49,573 bases of DNA from Actinomycetes bacterium. GTDB taxonomy: Bacteria > Actinomycetota > Actinomycetes > Actinomycetales > Cellulomonadaceae. Positions 33,961-41,663 of the stretch are shown here, one piece after another; position 1 is the first letter of the stretch, and each line of letters begins with the position of its first letter. The DNA is taken from assembly GCA_021793115.1 (NCBI GenBank), contig JAJYTJ010000005.1, positions 1 to 49,573 of the forward strand, in the 5' to 3' direction. The notes under the pieces were generated by a model. That model was not told where the DNA came from. It searched no databases and worked only from the letters and a program-made list of their open reading frames with translations. Position numbers and translations under genes: made by a program.

Positions 33961-34152
33961 ATGCCCACTCAGACCACGCAGGACCAGCCCCAGAGTCTCA
34001 CCGCGTCCGGAGCCCCCTGGACGCCCCCACGCCACGTCCTCGCCGCCCGCTCGCTCGCGGCCGTCGACCGGATCGCGGACCCCGAGGAGCGGTACCAGGC
34101 GTTCGCCCGCCACATGGAGCAGTACCCGCCGACGATCTTCGGGCGCGACTGA
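33961..34152 (+). CDS. 63-residue uncharacterised protein (element)
   Basis: Not recognised. A small protein with a disordered Gln/Thr start and a helical second half (AARSLAAVDRIADPEERYQAF, in part). Unlike the three genes before it, the ATG at 33961 has a good GGAGAAGG site, so it is translated from a leader. A short inverted CGTAC/GTACG lies 24-40 bases upstream, possibly an operator. Confidence 0.6.
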   Translation: MPTQTTQDQPQSLTASGAPWTPPRHVLAARSLAAVDRIADPEERYQAFARHMEQYPPTIFGRD

Positions 34153-34404
34153 CAGGGTTCGGGTTTCGGGACGGGGTTCGTCGGCCTGAGTGCGGGGAGA
34201 CGGAGTGCGTCCGTGAGCCCGGCGACGGGTTTCGGGTTTCGGGTTTCGCTAGGGATGGGAGTTCGGAGAACTCCCATCTACCCCTAGCGAGAACCCGCAG
34301 CCCGAGAACTCGACGCACGAGGCACACTCCTGGTTCGCCGTCTCCGTCGAACTCCCTTGCCTCTCACGAGGGAGTTCGACGGAGTTCGGACGCGGCGAAA
34401 CCCG
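34153..34404. repeat. repeat-rich convergent intergenic region of the element
   Basis: No gene lies here. It holds three tandem GGGTTTC units (34227-34247) plus diverged copies before them; a hairpin at 34248-34288 with an 11-bp perfect inner stem; a 15-bp perfect inverted repeat (34342-34356 and 34370-34384); and six copies of GAACTC or its complement between 34258 and 34387. It lies between converging genes, so terminators are possible, but there are no T-runs and the shared motif suggests a binding region or replication origin. Confidence 0.6.
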
Positions 34405-35775
34405 TCACTCGGTCACCACATTGTCCGTGAGCCGCCAGGCATAGCCACGGGTGCGCCCCTCCTGGCGCCACGTCGAAGAGACCTCGCCGTCGCGCTCCAT
34501 CTCCTCCAGCGCCCGCTTGTTCGCCATGTAGGCGTCACCCGTGCCGCACACCTCCTTGGTCCACAGCGCGTTCGGCTCCGCTCGCCGGAGCACGTCGCGC
34601 AGGTATGCCTTCACCGGGTCGCCCACGACGGCGCCGGACTCCGGTCCCTTCGCCTTCGCCTCGATGTCGACCAGCGCGAGTGACCCCTCCTCGTCGAGCA
34701 CGATCCGCCGCCGTGGCAGCACGGGGTCACCGTCACGAGGGAACGTCTCGAAGTAGCGCGGGCTCGACGGCGAGATCGGGAAGTGCGGGCTCGACGCGAG
34801 CCACTGCCCGTCCCACTCGCCCATCGACTCCACGCCGTTCATCGGGGTGTTGGAGTTCACGCTCATCGGGGAGTGGAGCACGCCCAGGCCGTTCGGGATG
34901 CCCACGTCCTCCAGCACCTCGCGGAACGCCGACGTGTACTCGCCGTACCTGCGGGTGTCGTTGCGCAGGATCGCGGTGATGTCGTCCGCGATCACCATGA
35001 AGGGCGGGAGCCTGCGCCTCGTGAGCCTGGCCTCCCACCACCTGCGCTTGGCCTCGTCGGTCAGGTCGGCCACCCTCGGGCCGCCGATCTTGCGCAGGTG
35101 GTCCACGACGAGCACACCCAGCCCGGGGTCGGGCCGTTCCCTGCCCGTCGGGTCGTGGAAGTAGCAGGGCACGCCATCGCGGTAGCCGAACGTCAGCCCC
35201 GCCTGAAGCAGGCGCTCGTGAATGGCGCTTGGCCTCGTGTCCGGGTTGATCCACCACAGGTCCTGCGACCGCTCCTCGTCGGTCATCTCGGCCGGTTCGA
35301 AGTAGTTCAGGAAGCGCCTGCCGGGGATCACGAGCGACGCGCAGAACGGGCTGATCCACCGCGTCTTTCCCCAGCCCTTCGGGCCTACGAAGTCGGGCAC
35401 GGTGTCGTGGCTCATCAGGCCGGGGATCAGGGGTCTGGTTGCCGCGTCCTGCGATGTCGGGTCGAAGACCGGCGGCTGAGACTCCGCGGTACCGAGCAGT
35501 CGATCCACGACGCGCTCACGAGCCCGCCCGTCGAGCGTGGTGCCATCCGGCGCGGTGATCGTCGCCCCGATGGCGCCGAGCACCACGCTCTTGCCCCAAC
35601 GGCCCAGCGTGGTCCAGCGCCGGTCGTCGTCGTCCGGGTAGTACCGCTCACCGTTCGAGCTGACCGTGAGGCGACCGCCTCGCGCAGGGCTCGGACGTGG
35701 GGCGCGCTCGGGCTCGTCCTCGTTCACGAACTCAACGAGTGACAAGTCCTCAGGCGTCCAGCCGTCATCGCTCAT
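34405..35775 (-). CDS. P-loop ATPase, RepA/AAA_25-like (element)
   Basis: A 456-residue protein. Walker A GPKGWGKT is at 131-138, a Walker B-like VLVVDHLRK at 221-229, and a second acidic strand FMVIADD at 259-265. The order resembles RecA-fold RepA-type helicases of plasmids and phages. The C-terminus (about 410-450) looks like a winged helix. The ATG overlaps the upstream stop as ATGA. It is the last gene of the excisionase operon and ends at the repeat region, so a replication role for the element is plausible but unproven. Confidence 0.72.
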   Translation of the reverse strand: MSDDGWTPEDLSLVEFVNEDEPERAPRPSPARGGRLTVSSNGERYYPDDDDRRWTTLGRWGKSVVLGAIGATITAPDGTTLDGRARERVVDRLLGTAESQPPVFDPTSQDAATRPLIPGLMSHDTVPDFVGPKGWGKTRWISPFCASLVIPGRRFLNYFEPAEMTDEERSQDLWWINPDTRPSAIHERLLQAGLTFGYRDGVPCYFHDPTGRERPDPGLGVLVVDHLRKIGGPRVADLTDEAKRRWWEARLTRRRLPPFMVIADDITAILRNDTRRYGEYTSAFREVLEDVGIPNGLGVLHSPMSVNSNTPMNGVESMGEWDGQWLASSPHFPISPSSPRYFETFPRDGDPVLPRRRIVLDEEGSLALVDIEAKAKGPESGAVVGDPVKAYLRDVLRRAEPNALWTKEVCGTGDAYMANKRALEEMERDGEVSSTWRQEGRTRGYAWRLTDNVVTE

Positions 35776-36143
35776 GGGGTCACCGCCCCGCGCTCCACGC
35801 CCGCCCTGAGGGCATCGAGCGCGCCGCGCATCTCGGCGATGACCTCCTCGGGAGTTGGCGTCGGCCGGAGCCGGGAGGCCACGTGGTGCCGCAGCCACCC
35901 GCCGAACCAGGCGTTGCGACAGGTCACCCCGCAGAACCTCCGCCCGCTGCCACGGCGGCGGACACGCCCGTCGGGATCGAGGTCGCGGTGCGGCCGGAAG
36001 CCCATCAGGCACCACTCGCAGGTCTTGAGCCCCTGCCGCGCGTTGTCTCGGGCGACCATCCGCTCGTACGAGCCGGGCGCGAACCGGTACGCCTGCCGGT
36101 ACATCTCCTCGATCCGCTCGGGGCTGGCGAGCATCGGGCTCAC
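35772..36143 (-). CDS. zinc-finger-like protein (element)
   Basis: A 123-residue protein with two Cys pairs, CEWC near residue 42 and CGVTC near 71, spaced like a treble-clef zinc site, inside a basic region. A helix ERIEEMYRQAYRF precedes, and a helix EEVIAEMRGALDALRAG ends it. It starts at GTG 36143, overlapping the 43-residue gene as GTGA, and overlaps the ATPase gene as ATGA. Possibly an accessory DNA-binding subunit. No named family recognised. Confidence 0.68.
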   Translation of the reverse strand: MSPMLASPERIEEMYRQAYRFAPGSYERMVARDNARQGLKTCEWCLMGFRPHRDLDPDGRVRRRGSGRRFCGVTCRNAWFGGWLRHHVASRLRPTPTPEEVIAEMRGALDALRAGVERGAVTP

Positions 36144-36271
36144 GACCGCACCTCCTCATCGTTCGTGGGGCGAGCGGGGACGGACAGGAGCAGCGCGGCG
36201 ATCTTCTGCACCTGCGCGTCGGTCAGCGGCGGCAGGGACGCCGCCACCTCCTGGGGGGTGGGCGCGGTCAC
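36140..36271 (-). CDS. 43-residue coupled peptide (element)
   Basis: A very small protein consisting mainly of one amphipathic helix, LTDAQVQKIAALLLSV, after PTPQEVAASLPP. Both its start (GTG overlapping the HTH stop) and its stop (overlapping the next GTG) are coupled, which is the main support for it. Such peptides occur beside excisionase genes in actinobacterial elements, and this type is shared with phage genomes. Function unknown. Confidence 0.6.
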   Translation of the reverse strand: MTAPTPQEVAASLPPLTDAQVQKIAALLLSVPARPTNDEEVRS

Positions 36272-36549
36272 TGGTCGGCCTTCTTCACGACCGGGGCGAC
36301 GACGACCGACTGACGGGGCAGCGCGACGATCCGCGCGTTCTCGCCGTAGCCGCGCGAGCCGACGAGGACACGAGCGGGCGCACTGGCGCGCCAGGCGTCG
36401 ATCTCGTCGAGGTCGAACACCAGGCCACGGACGCCGGGGACCTTGTAGGCGGCGAAGTAGCCGCGCGCGACGTAGTTCCGCAGCGTCCTGCCGGAGCAGC
36501 CGAGGTAGCCCACGGCGAGGCTGAACGGAGCCAAACGGGAGTGAGACAT
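36268..36549 (-). CDS. excisionase-like helix-turn-helix protein (element)
   Basis: A 93-residue DNA-binding protein. The core GYLGCSGRTLRNYVARGYFA plus LVFDLDEIDAWRA matches the winged MerR/excisionase HTH (HTH_17). It is a candidate recombination directionality factor for the serine integrase, or a regulator of this operon. AAGGA is 7 bases before the ATG. Directly upstream lie copies of a GAGTTC/GAACTC motif that also cluster near 34.3 kb, so this protein may bind both places. Confidence 0.78.
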   Translation of the reverse strand: MSHSRLAPFSLAVGYLGCSGRTLRNYVARGYFAAYKVPGVRGLVFDLDEIDAWRASAPARVLVGSRGYGENARIVALPRQSVVVAPVVKKADQ

Positions 36550-36613
36550 GGGAGTTCCTTCGAGAGCGAGAACTCACCGATAGGTCCGAGCCGGTGCATT
36601 GCTCGCGGAACTC
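36550..36613. promoter_or_regulatory. GAGTTC/GAACTC sites at the excisionase operon promoter
   Basis: GAGTTC (36552-36557) and GAACTC (36570-36575) form an inverted pair 12 bases apart, with a third GAACTC at 36608-36613. They lie between the start codon and the presumed promoter, the right place for autoregulation. Confidence 0.5.
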
Positions 36614-36953
36614 TGATTCGTGCTAGCCCTGTCTCATCTTGGGGCGGTTCCGTCACACGGGAAGCGGTGGATTGTTGAGGCCCGCTCGCCTTGCCTCACC
36701 TGCAAGTTTAGTCGATCTGCGCAGCCTGCACCATGGCCGCAGAACGCGCTGTGCGCCGTTCTGCGGGCCGTTCTCTGCTGGCGCGACCGTCCATGCCCCC
36801 ACACGCTGCAAGGCCCGCACGCTGCCGTCTCGGGCGAGCCTGCGGGCCTTGCGCAGTTGCCAGCCGGCCGCCTGTGGATAACTGCGTCACCGCAGGTGGG
36901 AGGGCTGACGGGTGGGACGGTAGAGCGACCGGCTGGTGGGCCGGTGCTCCGAG
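36614..36953. other. non-coding region with DnaA box and hairpins (element)
   Basis: This stretch lacks a credible gene. It holds a perfect inverted repeat of 12 bp (36808-36819 and 36841-36852), an 8-bp stem at 36739-36746 with 36757-36764, a partly repeated CCGTTCT motif next to it, and a DnaA box. No T-run follows the stems. Candidates are a replication origin, a terminator for the gene ending at 36954, or a small RNA. Confidence 0.5.
36873..36881 (-). other. consensus DnaA box
   Basis: Minus-strand TTATCCACA, the exact consensus, in an element otherwise very GC-rich. One box alone does not make an origin. Confidence 0.5.
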
Positions 36954-37418
36954 CTAGAACAGCGTGGCGTCGGCCTGGGGCTCGGCGTCCCAGCCCGCGC
37001 CGTCCGACGGCTTGCGGTTGACCCCGTTGCCGTCGGTCTTGTCGACGATCCAGTACGAGTAGCCGTCCAGGTCGACGGAGCGGTACGGGTGCCGGTGCCA
37101 CCGGCGCAGGTAGTGGAACCGCCGCACGAGGTCGTACAGCGCATCGAACCCCTGGCCGGTCGCTCGGCCCTTGGCCCACGCCTGGTGCCGCATCGCGTAC
37201 CAGTGGGGGTTGTCGGCCATCGTCACGGCGAACAGCCAGCCGCCCACGTCGCGCGGGTCGCGGCTCAGGGTCGCGTCGGCCTCCCACGCCGCGACGAACG
37301 CTCGCACCTGGGCCACGAGGTCCGGCGGTGGGCAGTCGATCCCGGCCCAGGCGGGGCCGTGCAGCAGCCCGCACCGGGGGCACGCCGTGGGGCCGGGTCC
37401 TACGCTCTGCTCAGGCAT
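36954..37418 (-). CDS. 154-residue uncharacterised protein (element)
   Basis: Not recognised. It begins with a short CPRCGLLHG zinc-knuckle-like stretch near residue 14, then a helical domain PDLVAQVRAFVAAWEAD and a Trp/His-rich basic region FHYLRRWHRHPYRSVDLDGYSYWIVDK, in part, that could contact nucleic acid. GAAGGAG is 5 bases before the ATG at 37418. It follows the integrase on the same strand with a 93-base gap. Confidence 0.68.
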   Translation of the reverse strand: MPEQSVGPGPTACPRCGLLHGPAWAGIDCPPPDLVAQVRAFVAAWEADATLSRDPRDVGGWLFAVTMADNPHWYAMRHQAWAKGRATGQGFDALYDLVRRFHYLRRWHRHPYRSVDLDGYSYWIVDKTDGNGVNRKPSDGAGWDAEPQADATLF

Positions 37419-37511
37419 CGAGTCTCCTTCTCGGTGTCCAGGGCCGGGGACGTTGGCGCGTCGCCCGGCCCGCTTCATGTGACGCCCGGCCGGATGACCG
37501 GGACGTGTGGG

Positions 37512-39014
37512 TCAGTCGCCGGTCTCGTCCAGCCTGACCACCGGCGTGATCGCCAGCCGCTCGTGGGTCCACGTGGCGCCCCGGTACGGGGTCGGCAGCA
37601 CCTCGACGTGGACGACGGCCGCGAGGATGGCGCGCTGCACGTCCACGGGAGCGGCCAGGAACGCGGCGCCGGGGTCGGGGGCGGTGAGCACGGGGGAGGC
37701 CACCGACTGCTGCAACGCAGCCGCGATCTTGGCGTCGATGAGGGCCAACTCAGCGGTCTTCTTCTGGGACTTCTCCCGGTAGCGGGCCCCGTCGATGAGG
37801 TCGTTGTCGTAGTCGGCCTGGGTCTGTGCCAGGCTCGCGGCCACCGCCATGCGGCGCTCACGGTCGGGCGACAGGTCCGGGGCGGCGGGCGTCAGCAGGG
37901 CAATGATCCGAGGGTCGCGGATCCGCTCGGCCACCACGCCGCGCACGAAGGCGTCGGTCTTGGCCTGGTCGGCCGACAGGTGGTTGGCCTGGGTGCAGCG
38001 GTAGTACCCGCGCCGGGGCTCCGGGTGCGAGGGCGTCTGGCCCTGGAACTGCACGCGCAGCGGCGCACCACAGCCCTCGATCCCGCAGACGTACCCACCC
38101 GCCGTGCCCAACCAGCCCGGGGAGCGTCCGCCACCGCCGGGGTTGGTGCGCCGCGACGGCTCGGCCAGCAGGGCGACCAGCGCTTCCCACGTCTCGCGGT
38201 CCACGAGGGCGGGCCACTTGGCCTCGGCCACGATCTCGAAGTCGTACTCCGCTCCCCCGGCCCGGGTGCGCAGCGGGTGCCCATGAGCCACGAGCCCGGC
38301 GTTGCGCGGACGGACGAGCAGTTCGCGCACGAGGCCGGTGGTCCACTTCTTGCGCGTGAACGAGGTGCGGTACCCGGCCTGGTTCATCTCCCGGGCCACG
38401 GCGGCCAGCGAGCGCCCAGCCAGCACCGCCGCCGTCGCCTCACGGACCGCGCGGGCCTCGCTCTCGCGGATCTTGATGCCGCCCTTCTGGTAGCCGAACG
38501 GACGGCGCCCGCCCCGGTAGCGGCCCTCCTCCGCTGCCGCCTGCTTCTGGCGAGCCACGCGCTCCCCGGTCTGCTCGGCCTCATGCGTGTCGACGTTCCC
38601 CTTGACGCGCGCCATCATGCGCCCGTCGGCGGTCGACAGGTTGTCGTCGCCGGAGACCACGGTGTGCAGCCGGACGCCGTGCCGCTCGTGCAGTTCGATG
38701 AGGTCCTCCACCTCGCGAGGGCGGCGGGTGAGCCGGGAGTTCGAGTAGGCCAGGATCGCGCCGACCGTCCCCGCCCGTGCCTCGCGCAGCATCGCGGCGT
38801 ACTGCGGCCGGGGCTTGCTGCTGCGCGTGCTCGCGCTGATGTCGTTGTCGACGTAGACGCCCGCGACCGCCAGCCCGAGCCGCTCGGCCAGCGCGAGGCA
38901 GTCCTCCCGCTGCCGGTCGACGCCCTTCTCCGTGCCCTCTCGGTCGTCGGAGATGCGGCAGTAGATCGCCGCAGGTAGTGGGGTCGCCGGGGCTCTCCGT
39001 GGGACTCTGCTCAT
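37512..39014 (-). CDS. large serine integrase
   Basis: A 500-residue site-specific recombinase that integrates and excises the element. The catalytic Ser is residue 22 in IYCRISDD, followed by the resolvase domain to about 150, the recombinase domain (YRGGRRPFGYQ onward), a zinc ribbon at about 305-345 (CGIEGC and YYRCTQ), and a C-terminal coiled coil with the helical end. The ATG at 39014 lies inside the attR arm and 6 bases after TAGAAT; no other start precedes the catalytic domain. Attachment-site arms match this class. Confidence 0.95.
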   Translation of the reverse strand: MSRVPRRAPATPLPAAIYCRISDDREGTEKGVDRQREDCLALAERLGLAVAGVYVDNDISASTRSSKPRPQYAAMLREARAGTVGAILAYSNSRLTRRPREVEDLIELHERHGVRLHTVVSGDDNLSTADGRMMARVKGNVDTHEAEQTGERVARQKQAAAEEGRYRGGRRPFGYQKGGIKIRESEARAVREATAAVLAGRSLAAVAREMNQAGYRTSFTRKKWTTGLVRELLVRPRNAGLVAHGHPLRTRAGGAEYDFEIVAEAKWPALVDRETWEALVALLAEPSRRTNPGGGGRSPGWLGTAGGYVCGIEGCGAPLRVQFQGQTPSHPEPRRGYYRCTQANHLSADQAKTDAFVRGVVAERIRDPRIIALLTPAAPDLSPDRERRMAVAASLAQTQADYDNDLIDGARYREKSQKKTAELALIDAKIAAALQQSVASPVLTAPDPGAAFLAAPVDVQRAILAAVVHVEVLPTPYRGATWTHERLAITPVVRLDETGD

Positions 39015-39060
39015 ATGTCAATTCTACAGTTGCGGGAACCCGCTCTCCATGGCCGAGGTC
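39012..39060. other. attR (right attachment site)
   Basis: Element arm 39012-39034 starting CATATGTCAA, then GAAC at 39036-39039 and the host half from 39040. The arm mirrors 30749-30771. Confidence 0.8.
39021..39026 (-). promoter_or_regulatory. -10 box of integrase inside the attachment arm
   Basis: Minus-strand TAGAAT is 6 bases before the integrase ATG. A -35 element at the usual distance would lie across the crossover point, in host DNA when integrated (around 39044-39049) and in the left end of the element when circular. Confidence 0.6.
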
Positions 39061-39804
39061 GCCGGCGCGGCCGACCTCATCGCCGGCGGGCGGCTGCAGC
39101 TGGGCATCAGCCGCGGGTCACCGGAGCAGGTGATCGACGGCTGGCGCTACTTCGGCTTCGAGCCGGCCGAGGGCAAGACCGACGCCGACATGGCCCGGAC
39201 GCACGCCGAGGTGTTCCTGCGGGCCATCGAGGGCGACGGCTTCGCGCAGCCCGACCCGCGGCCGATGTTCCCCAACCCGCCGGGGCTGCTGCGGCTGGAG
39301 CCGTACTCCGAGGGCCTGCGCGAGCGCATCTGGTGGGGCTCCGGCTCGAACGCGACCGGGGTCTGGGCCGCGAAGCTCGGCATGAACCTCATGAGCTCCA
39401 CGCTCAAGGACGACGAGACCGGCAAGCCCTTCCACGTGCAGCAGGCCGAGCAGATCGAGGCCTACCGGCAGGCGTGGAAGGAGGCCGGTCACGGGCACGA
39501 ACCGCGCGTCTCGGTCAGCCGGAGCATCTTCGCCCTCACCGACGACCGGGACCGGGCCTACTTCGGCCACGGCGGGCAGGACGAGGACGAGGTCGGGTAC
39601 ATCGACGCCCAGACGAAGGCGATCTTCGGCCGCACGTACGCGGCGGAGCCCGACGAGCTCATCGAGCAGCTCAAGGGCGACGAAGCCATCGCGGCCGCGG
39701 ACACGCTGCTGCTGACGGTGCCCAACCAGCTCGGCGTCGACTACAACGCCCACGTGCTGGAGTCGATCCTCACGCACGTCGCCCCCGCGCTCGGCTGGCG
39801 GTGA
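39040..39804 (+). pseudogene. LLM flavin-dependent monooxygenase, 3-prime part (split by element)
   Basis: Codons continue the 5-prime part in frame: PLSMAEVAGAADLIAGGRLQLGISRGSPEQ and on through WWGSGSNATGVWAAKLGMNLMSSTL, in part, to a normal end DYNAHVLESILTHVAPALGWR. The barrel and flavin-phosphate loop regions are intact, so the split is recent or the gene is repaired by excision. 254 residues here plus 86 before the element make 340. No own ribosome site is apparent. Confidence 0.9.
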
Positions 39805-39823
39805 CGCGCCAGCCGCTCGCCGT

Positions 39824-39867
39824 CGCGCGGCGGACGGGCGTGCGTGACCGCGCGGCGGACGGGCGTG
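39824..39867. repeat. 19-bp direct repeat after the LLM gene
   Basis: Two identical 19-bp copies (39824-39842 and 39849-39867) with a 25-bp period lie in the 76-bp gap between convergent genes. No role is evident; it is outside the element. Confidence 0.6.
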
Positions 39868-39880
39868 ACCCCAGGCCCTG

Positions 39881-41602
39881 TCAGAAGGGCGGTGCGTCGG
39901 GGTAGCCCGACGGGTGGGCGTCGAGCTTCTCTGCTCGCCCATACCGACCGGGCGTGACGCGGTAGGCCATCCCCGCCGGCGTGCGCCACTCGAAGACGCC
40001 CGGCTGCACCTGGCGGAGGGCGAAGCCGCCGTCGGTCTTCAGCCGGTGGCACCGATCGGACAGCGGCCCGAGGTTGTCGGCGGACGTGGTGCCGGGCACG
40101 GGCGAGCCGTTGGCCGGGACACCGGAGAACTCGGTGGTGTGGTCGAGGTCGCAGCGATGCGACGGCACGGAGCAGCCCGGTGCGGCGCACGAACCGTCTC
40201 GTGCCAGCACGTGCTCGGCCAGCGCGGCCGGTGGTCGGTACCGCGCGCGGCCGACGTCGAGCACGGCTCCGGTCAACGGGTCGGTCACCAGCCGTCGCCA
40301 CACACCACCCGCGGCCAGGGCGCGCGCCTGCGCGGCGGGCACCGGTCCCAGCCCGGCCACCTCACCCGGCAGCTCGTCCGACCCCATCAACGTGGACAGC
40401 GCGACCGTGACGTCGACCCGGACCTTCGGGATCCGGATCCCCGGCGCTCGCCGGCCCGCCGGCGGGCCGTCCCCGGCCTCCGCGTCACGGCCGCCGGCCG
40501 TCTCGTGGTCCTCGGGCTCACGGGCCGTCACGCCGCCTGCCGTGGGCGCGGCGCCGGCGAGGAGGGCGTCCCCGCTGGCCAGGCTGCTGAGAACGTCGGC
40601 GCGCAGCTGGTCCAGGGTGCGTGGGTCACCCATGGCACGGGCGGCGCGGGCGGTGGCCTCCACCGTGGCATCGACCCGTGCGGCGTCATCCGCGGGCAGC
40701 ACGGCCCACAGGCCGGCCATCCCGTCGGGCAGGCGCCGCGGGTGGCACACGTGCCGGGCCGCCAGCGCCTTCGGCAGCCGCACCGCCGCGTCCTGCGGGT
40801 CCGCCGCCAGGAGGGCTCGGTCCACGTCGGCGGCCAGCTGCGTCGGCGTGCGCAGCGACGCCACCGGCAGCACCTGCTCGAGCACGGGCCAGGACAGCTG
40901 GTCGGCGCGGTCGTGCAACCTGTCGCTCAGCACCCGCAGCTTCGAGGTGTCGAGCAGCCCGGCGCGGACCGCGTCCGCCACCGGGAGCAGCTGCGCAGCC
41001 AGCGCGCGCCCGTCGCGGACCAGCCGTTCGGCCGCAGGGCGCGACCAGCCGAGTCGCATCGCCAGCTCGTCGCCGGCCACGCACTCCTTGGTGGGGACCG
41101 GCCGGGTCCACCGCGGGTTCATCGACGCCCGCCGCGACAGCTCTCCGGCCGACAGCGCGGCGCCGAGGTGAGCCCACGCGGCCAGCCGCTCCCAGGCAGC
41201 CGCGCTCTCCACGAGGGCCGCGTCGTCCAGCTGGTCAGGACCCGCCAGCTCGAGCAGCTGTGCCAGTCCGGACCCCGGGAGCACCTGCTCCAGGAAGCCG
41301 GCCGACGCCCACGGCGACCGGCCGGCCGCCTCGTCGTCGTCCGCACCTGCCGAGCCGGCGGCGTCCTGGTCCGCTGCCGCCAGGGCGCCCGCAGCGCACT
41401 CCAGCGCGTCGCCGACCCACCAGTCGTCAGCGCGCGGATCCTCGAACCACGCCCACCGGTCGAGCACACCGACGGCGTCGTCGGCATCGGCGAGATCAGC
41501 GAGGTCGGCGGCGTCCGGCTCGTCATCGCCCAGCAGGGCGGTCAGCGCGCCGTCGGACGCGGCCCGACGACCGGGTGCGACCACCGCCAACGATGCGAAC
41601 AC
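39881..41602 (-). CDS. DUF222/HNH endonuclease domain protein (13E12 type)
   Basis: A 573-residue protein: a helical DUF222 region of about 400 residues with two low-complexity acidic or Gly-rich inserts, then a C-terminal HNH domain CAAPGCSVPSHRCDLDHTTEF with DNLGPLSDRCHRLKT (His, Asn and His ligands in part). By family it is a DNA nuclease-like protein; activity is unproven. The GTG at 41602 follows TAGACT by 7 bases, and the start codon lies within a perfect LexA-type box, so DNA damage control is likely. Confidence 0.85.
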   Translation of the reverse strand: MFASLAVVAPGRRAASDGALTALLGDDEPDAADLADLADADDAVGVLDRWAWFEDPRADDWWVGDALECAAGALAAADQDAAGSAGADDDEAAGRSPWASAGFLEQVLPGSGLAQLLELAGPDQLDDAALVESAAAWERLAAWAHLGAALSAGELSRRASMNPRWTRPVPTKECVAGDELAMRLGWSRPAAERLVRDGRALAAQLLPVADAVRAGLLDTSKLRVLSDRLHDRADQLSWPVLEQVLPVASLRTPTQLAADVDRALLAADPQDAAVRLPKALAARHVCHPRRLPDGMAGLWAVLPADDAARVDATVEATARAARAMGDPRTLDQLRADVLSSLASGDALLAGAAPTAGGVTAREPEDHETAGGRDAEAGDGPPAGRRAPGIRIPKVRVDVTVALSTLMGSDELPGEVAGLGPVPAAQARALAAGGVWRRLVTDPLTGAVLDVGRARYRPPAALAEHVLARDGSCAAPGCSVPSHRCDLDHTTEFSGVPANGSPVPGTTSADNLGPLSDRCHRLKTDGGFALRQVQPGVFEWRTPAGMAYRVTPGRYGRAEKLDAHPSGYPDAPPF

Positions 41603-41609
41603 GTGTTCG
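41596..41609. promoter_or_regulatory. LexA/SOS-box-type palindrome
   Basis: CGAACACGTGTTCG is a perfect palindrome that fits the actinobacterial SOS box CGAAC-N4-GTTCG. It overlaps the HNH gene start codon and abuts the -10 box at 41610-41615, so bound LexA would block initiation. Confidence 0.75.
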
Positions 41610-41615
41610 AGTCTA
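41610..41615 (-). promoter_or_regulatory. -10 box of leaderless HNH gene
   Basis: Minus-strand TAGACT, 7 bases before the GTG at 41602. Confidence 0.6.
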
Positions 41616-41663
41616 TCCGCCCTCGCCTCGTTTGTCCAGGTCAGAAGCGGTGTGCCAGGTGCT

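Larger units (their letters stand above)
30744..39035. mobile_element. 8,292-bp integrative element with serine integrase
   Basis: The ends share GAAC (30744-30747 and 39036-39039). Removing one copy with all between them rejoins the LLM gene in frame as TAC-GAG-AAC-CCG-CTC, giving a 340-residue protein of normal length. The joined element ends form an attP with 23-nt imperfect inverted arms (19 of 23 paired) around GGAACG. The integrase lies at the right end, an excisionase-like gene inside. No relaxase, FtsK/TraB-type pump, capsid or terminase was seen, so self-transfer is not evident. Confidence 0.9.

Noticed and set aside
30822..34152. Known anti-phage or toxin-antitoxin system in the cargo
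   Set aside because: None of the products shows a nuclease, kinase, toxin or restriction motif that I can identify.
34342..34384. Simple terminator for the converging element genes
   Set aside because: Possible, but no T-run follows and the same motif recurs at a distant promoter, so it was recorded as a repeat region and not called a terminator.
39015..39905. ATG frame beginning in attR and running into the LLM gene
   Set aside because: It is in a different frame from the LLM remainder; the product is Arg-rich and lacks any motif.
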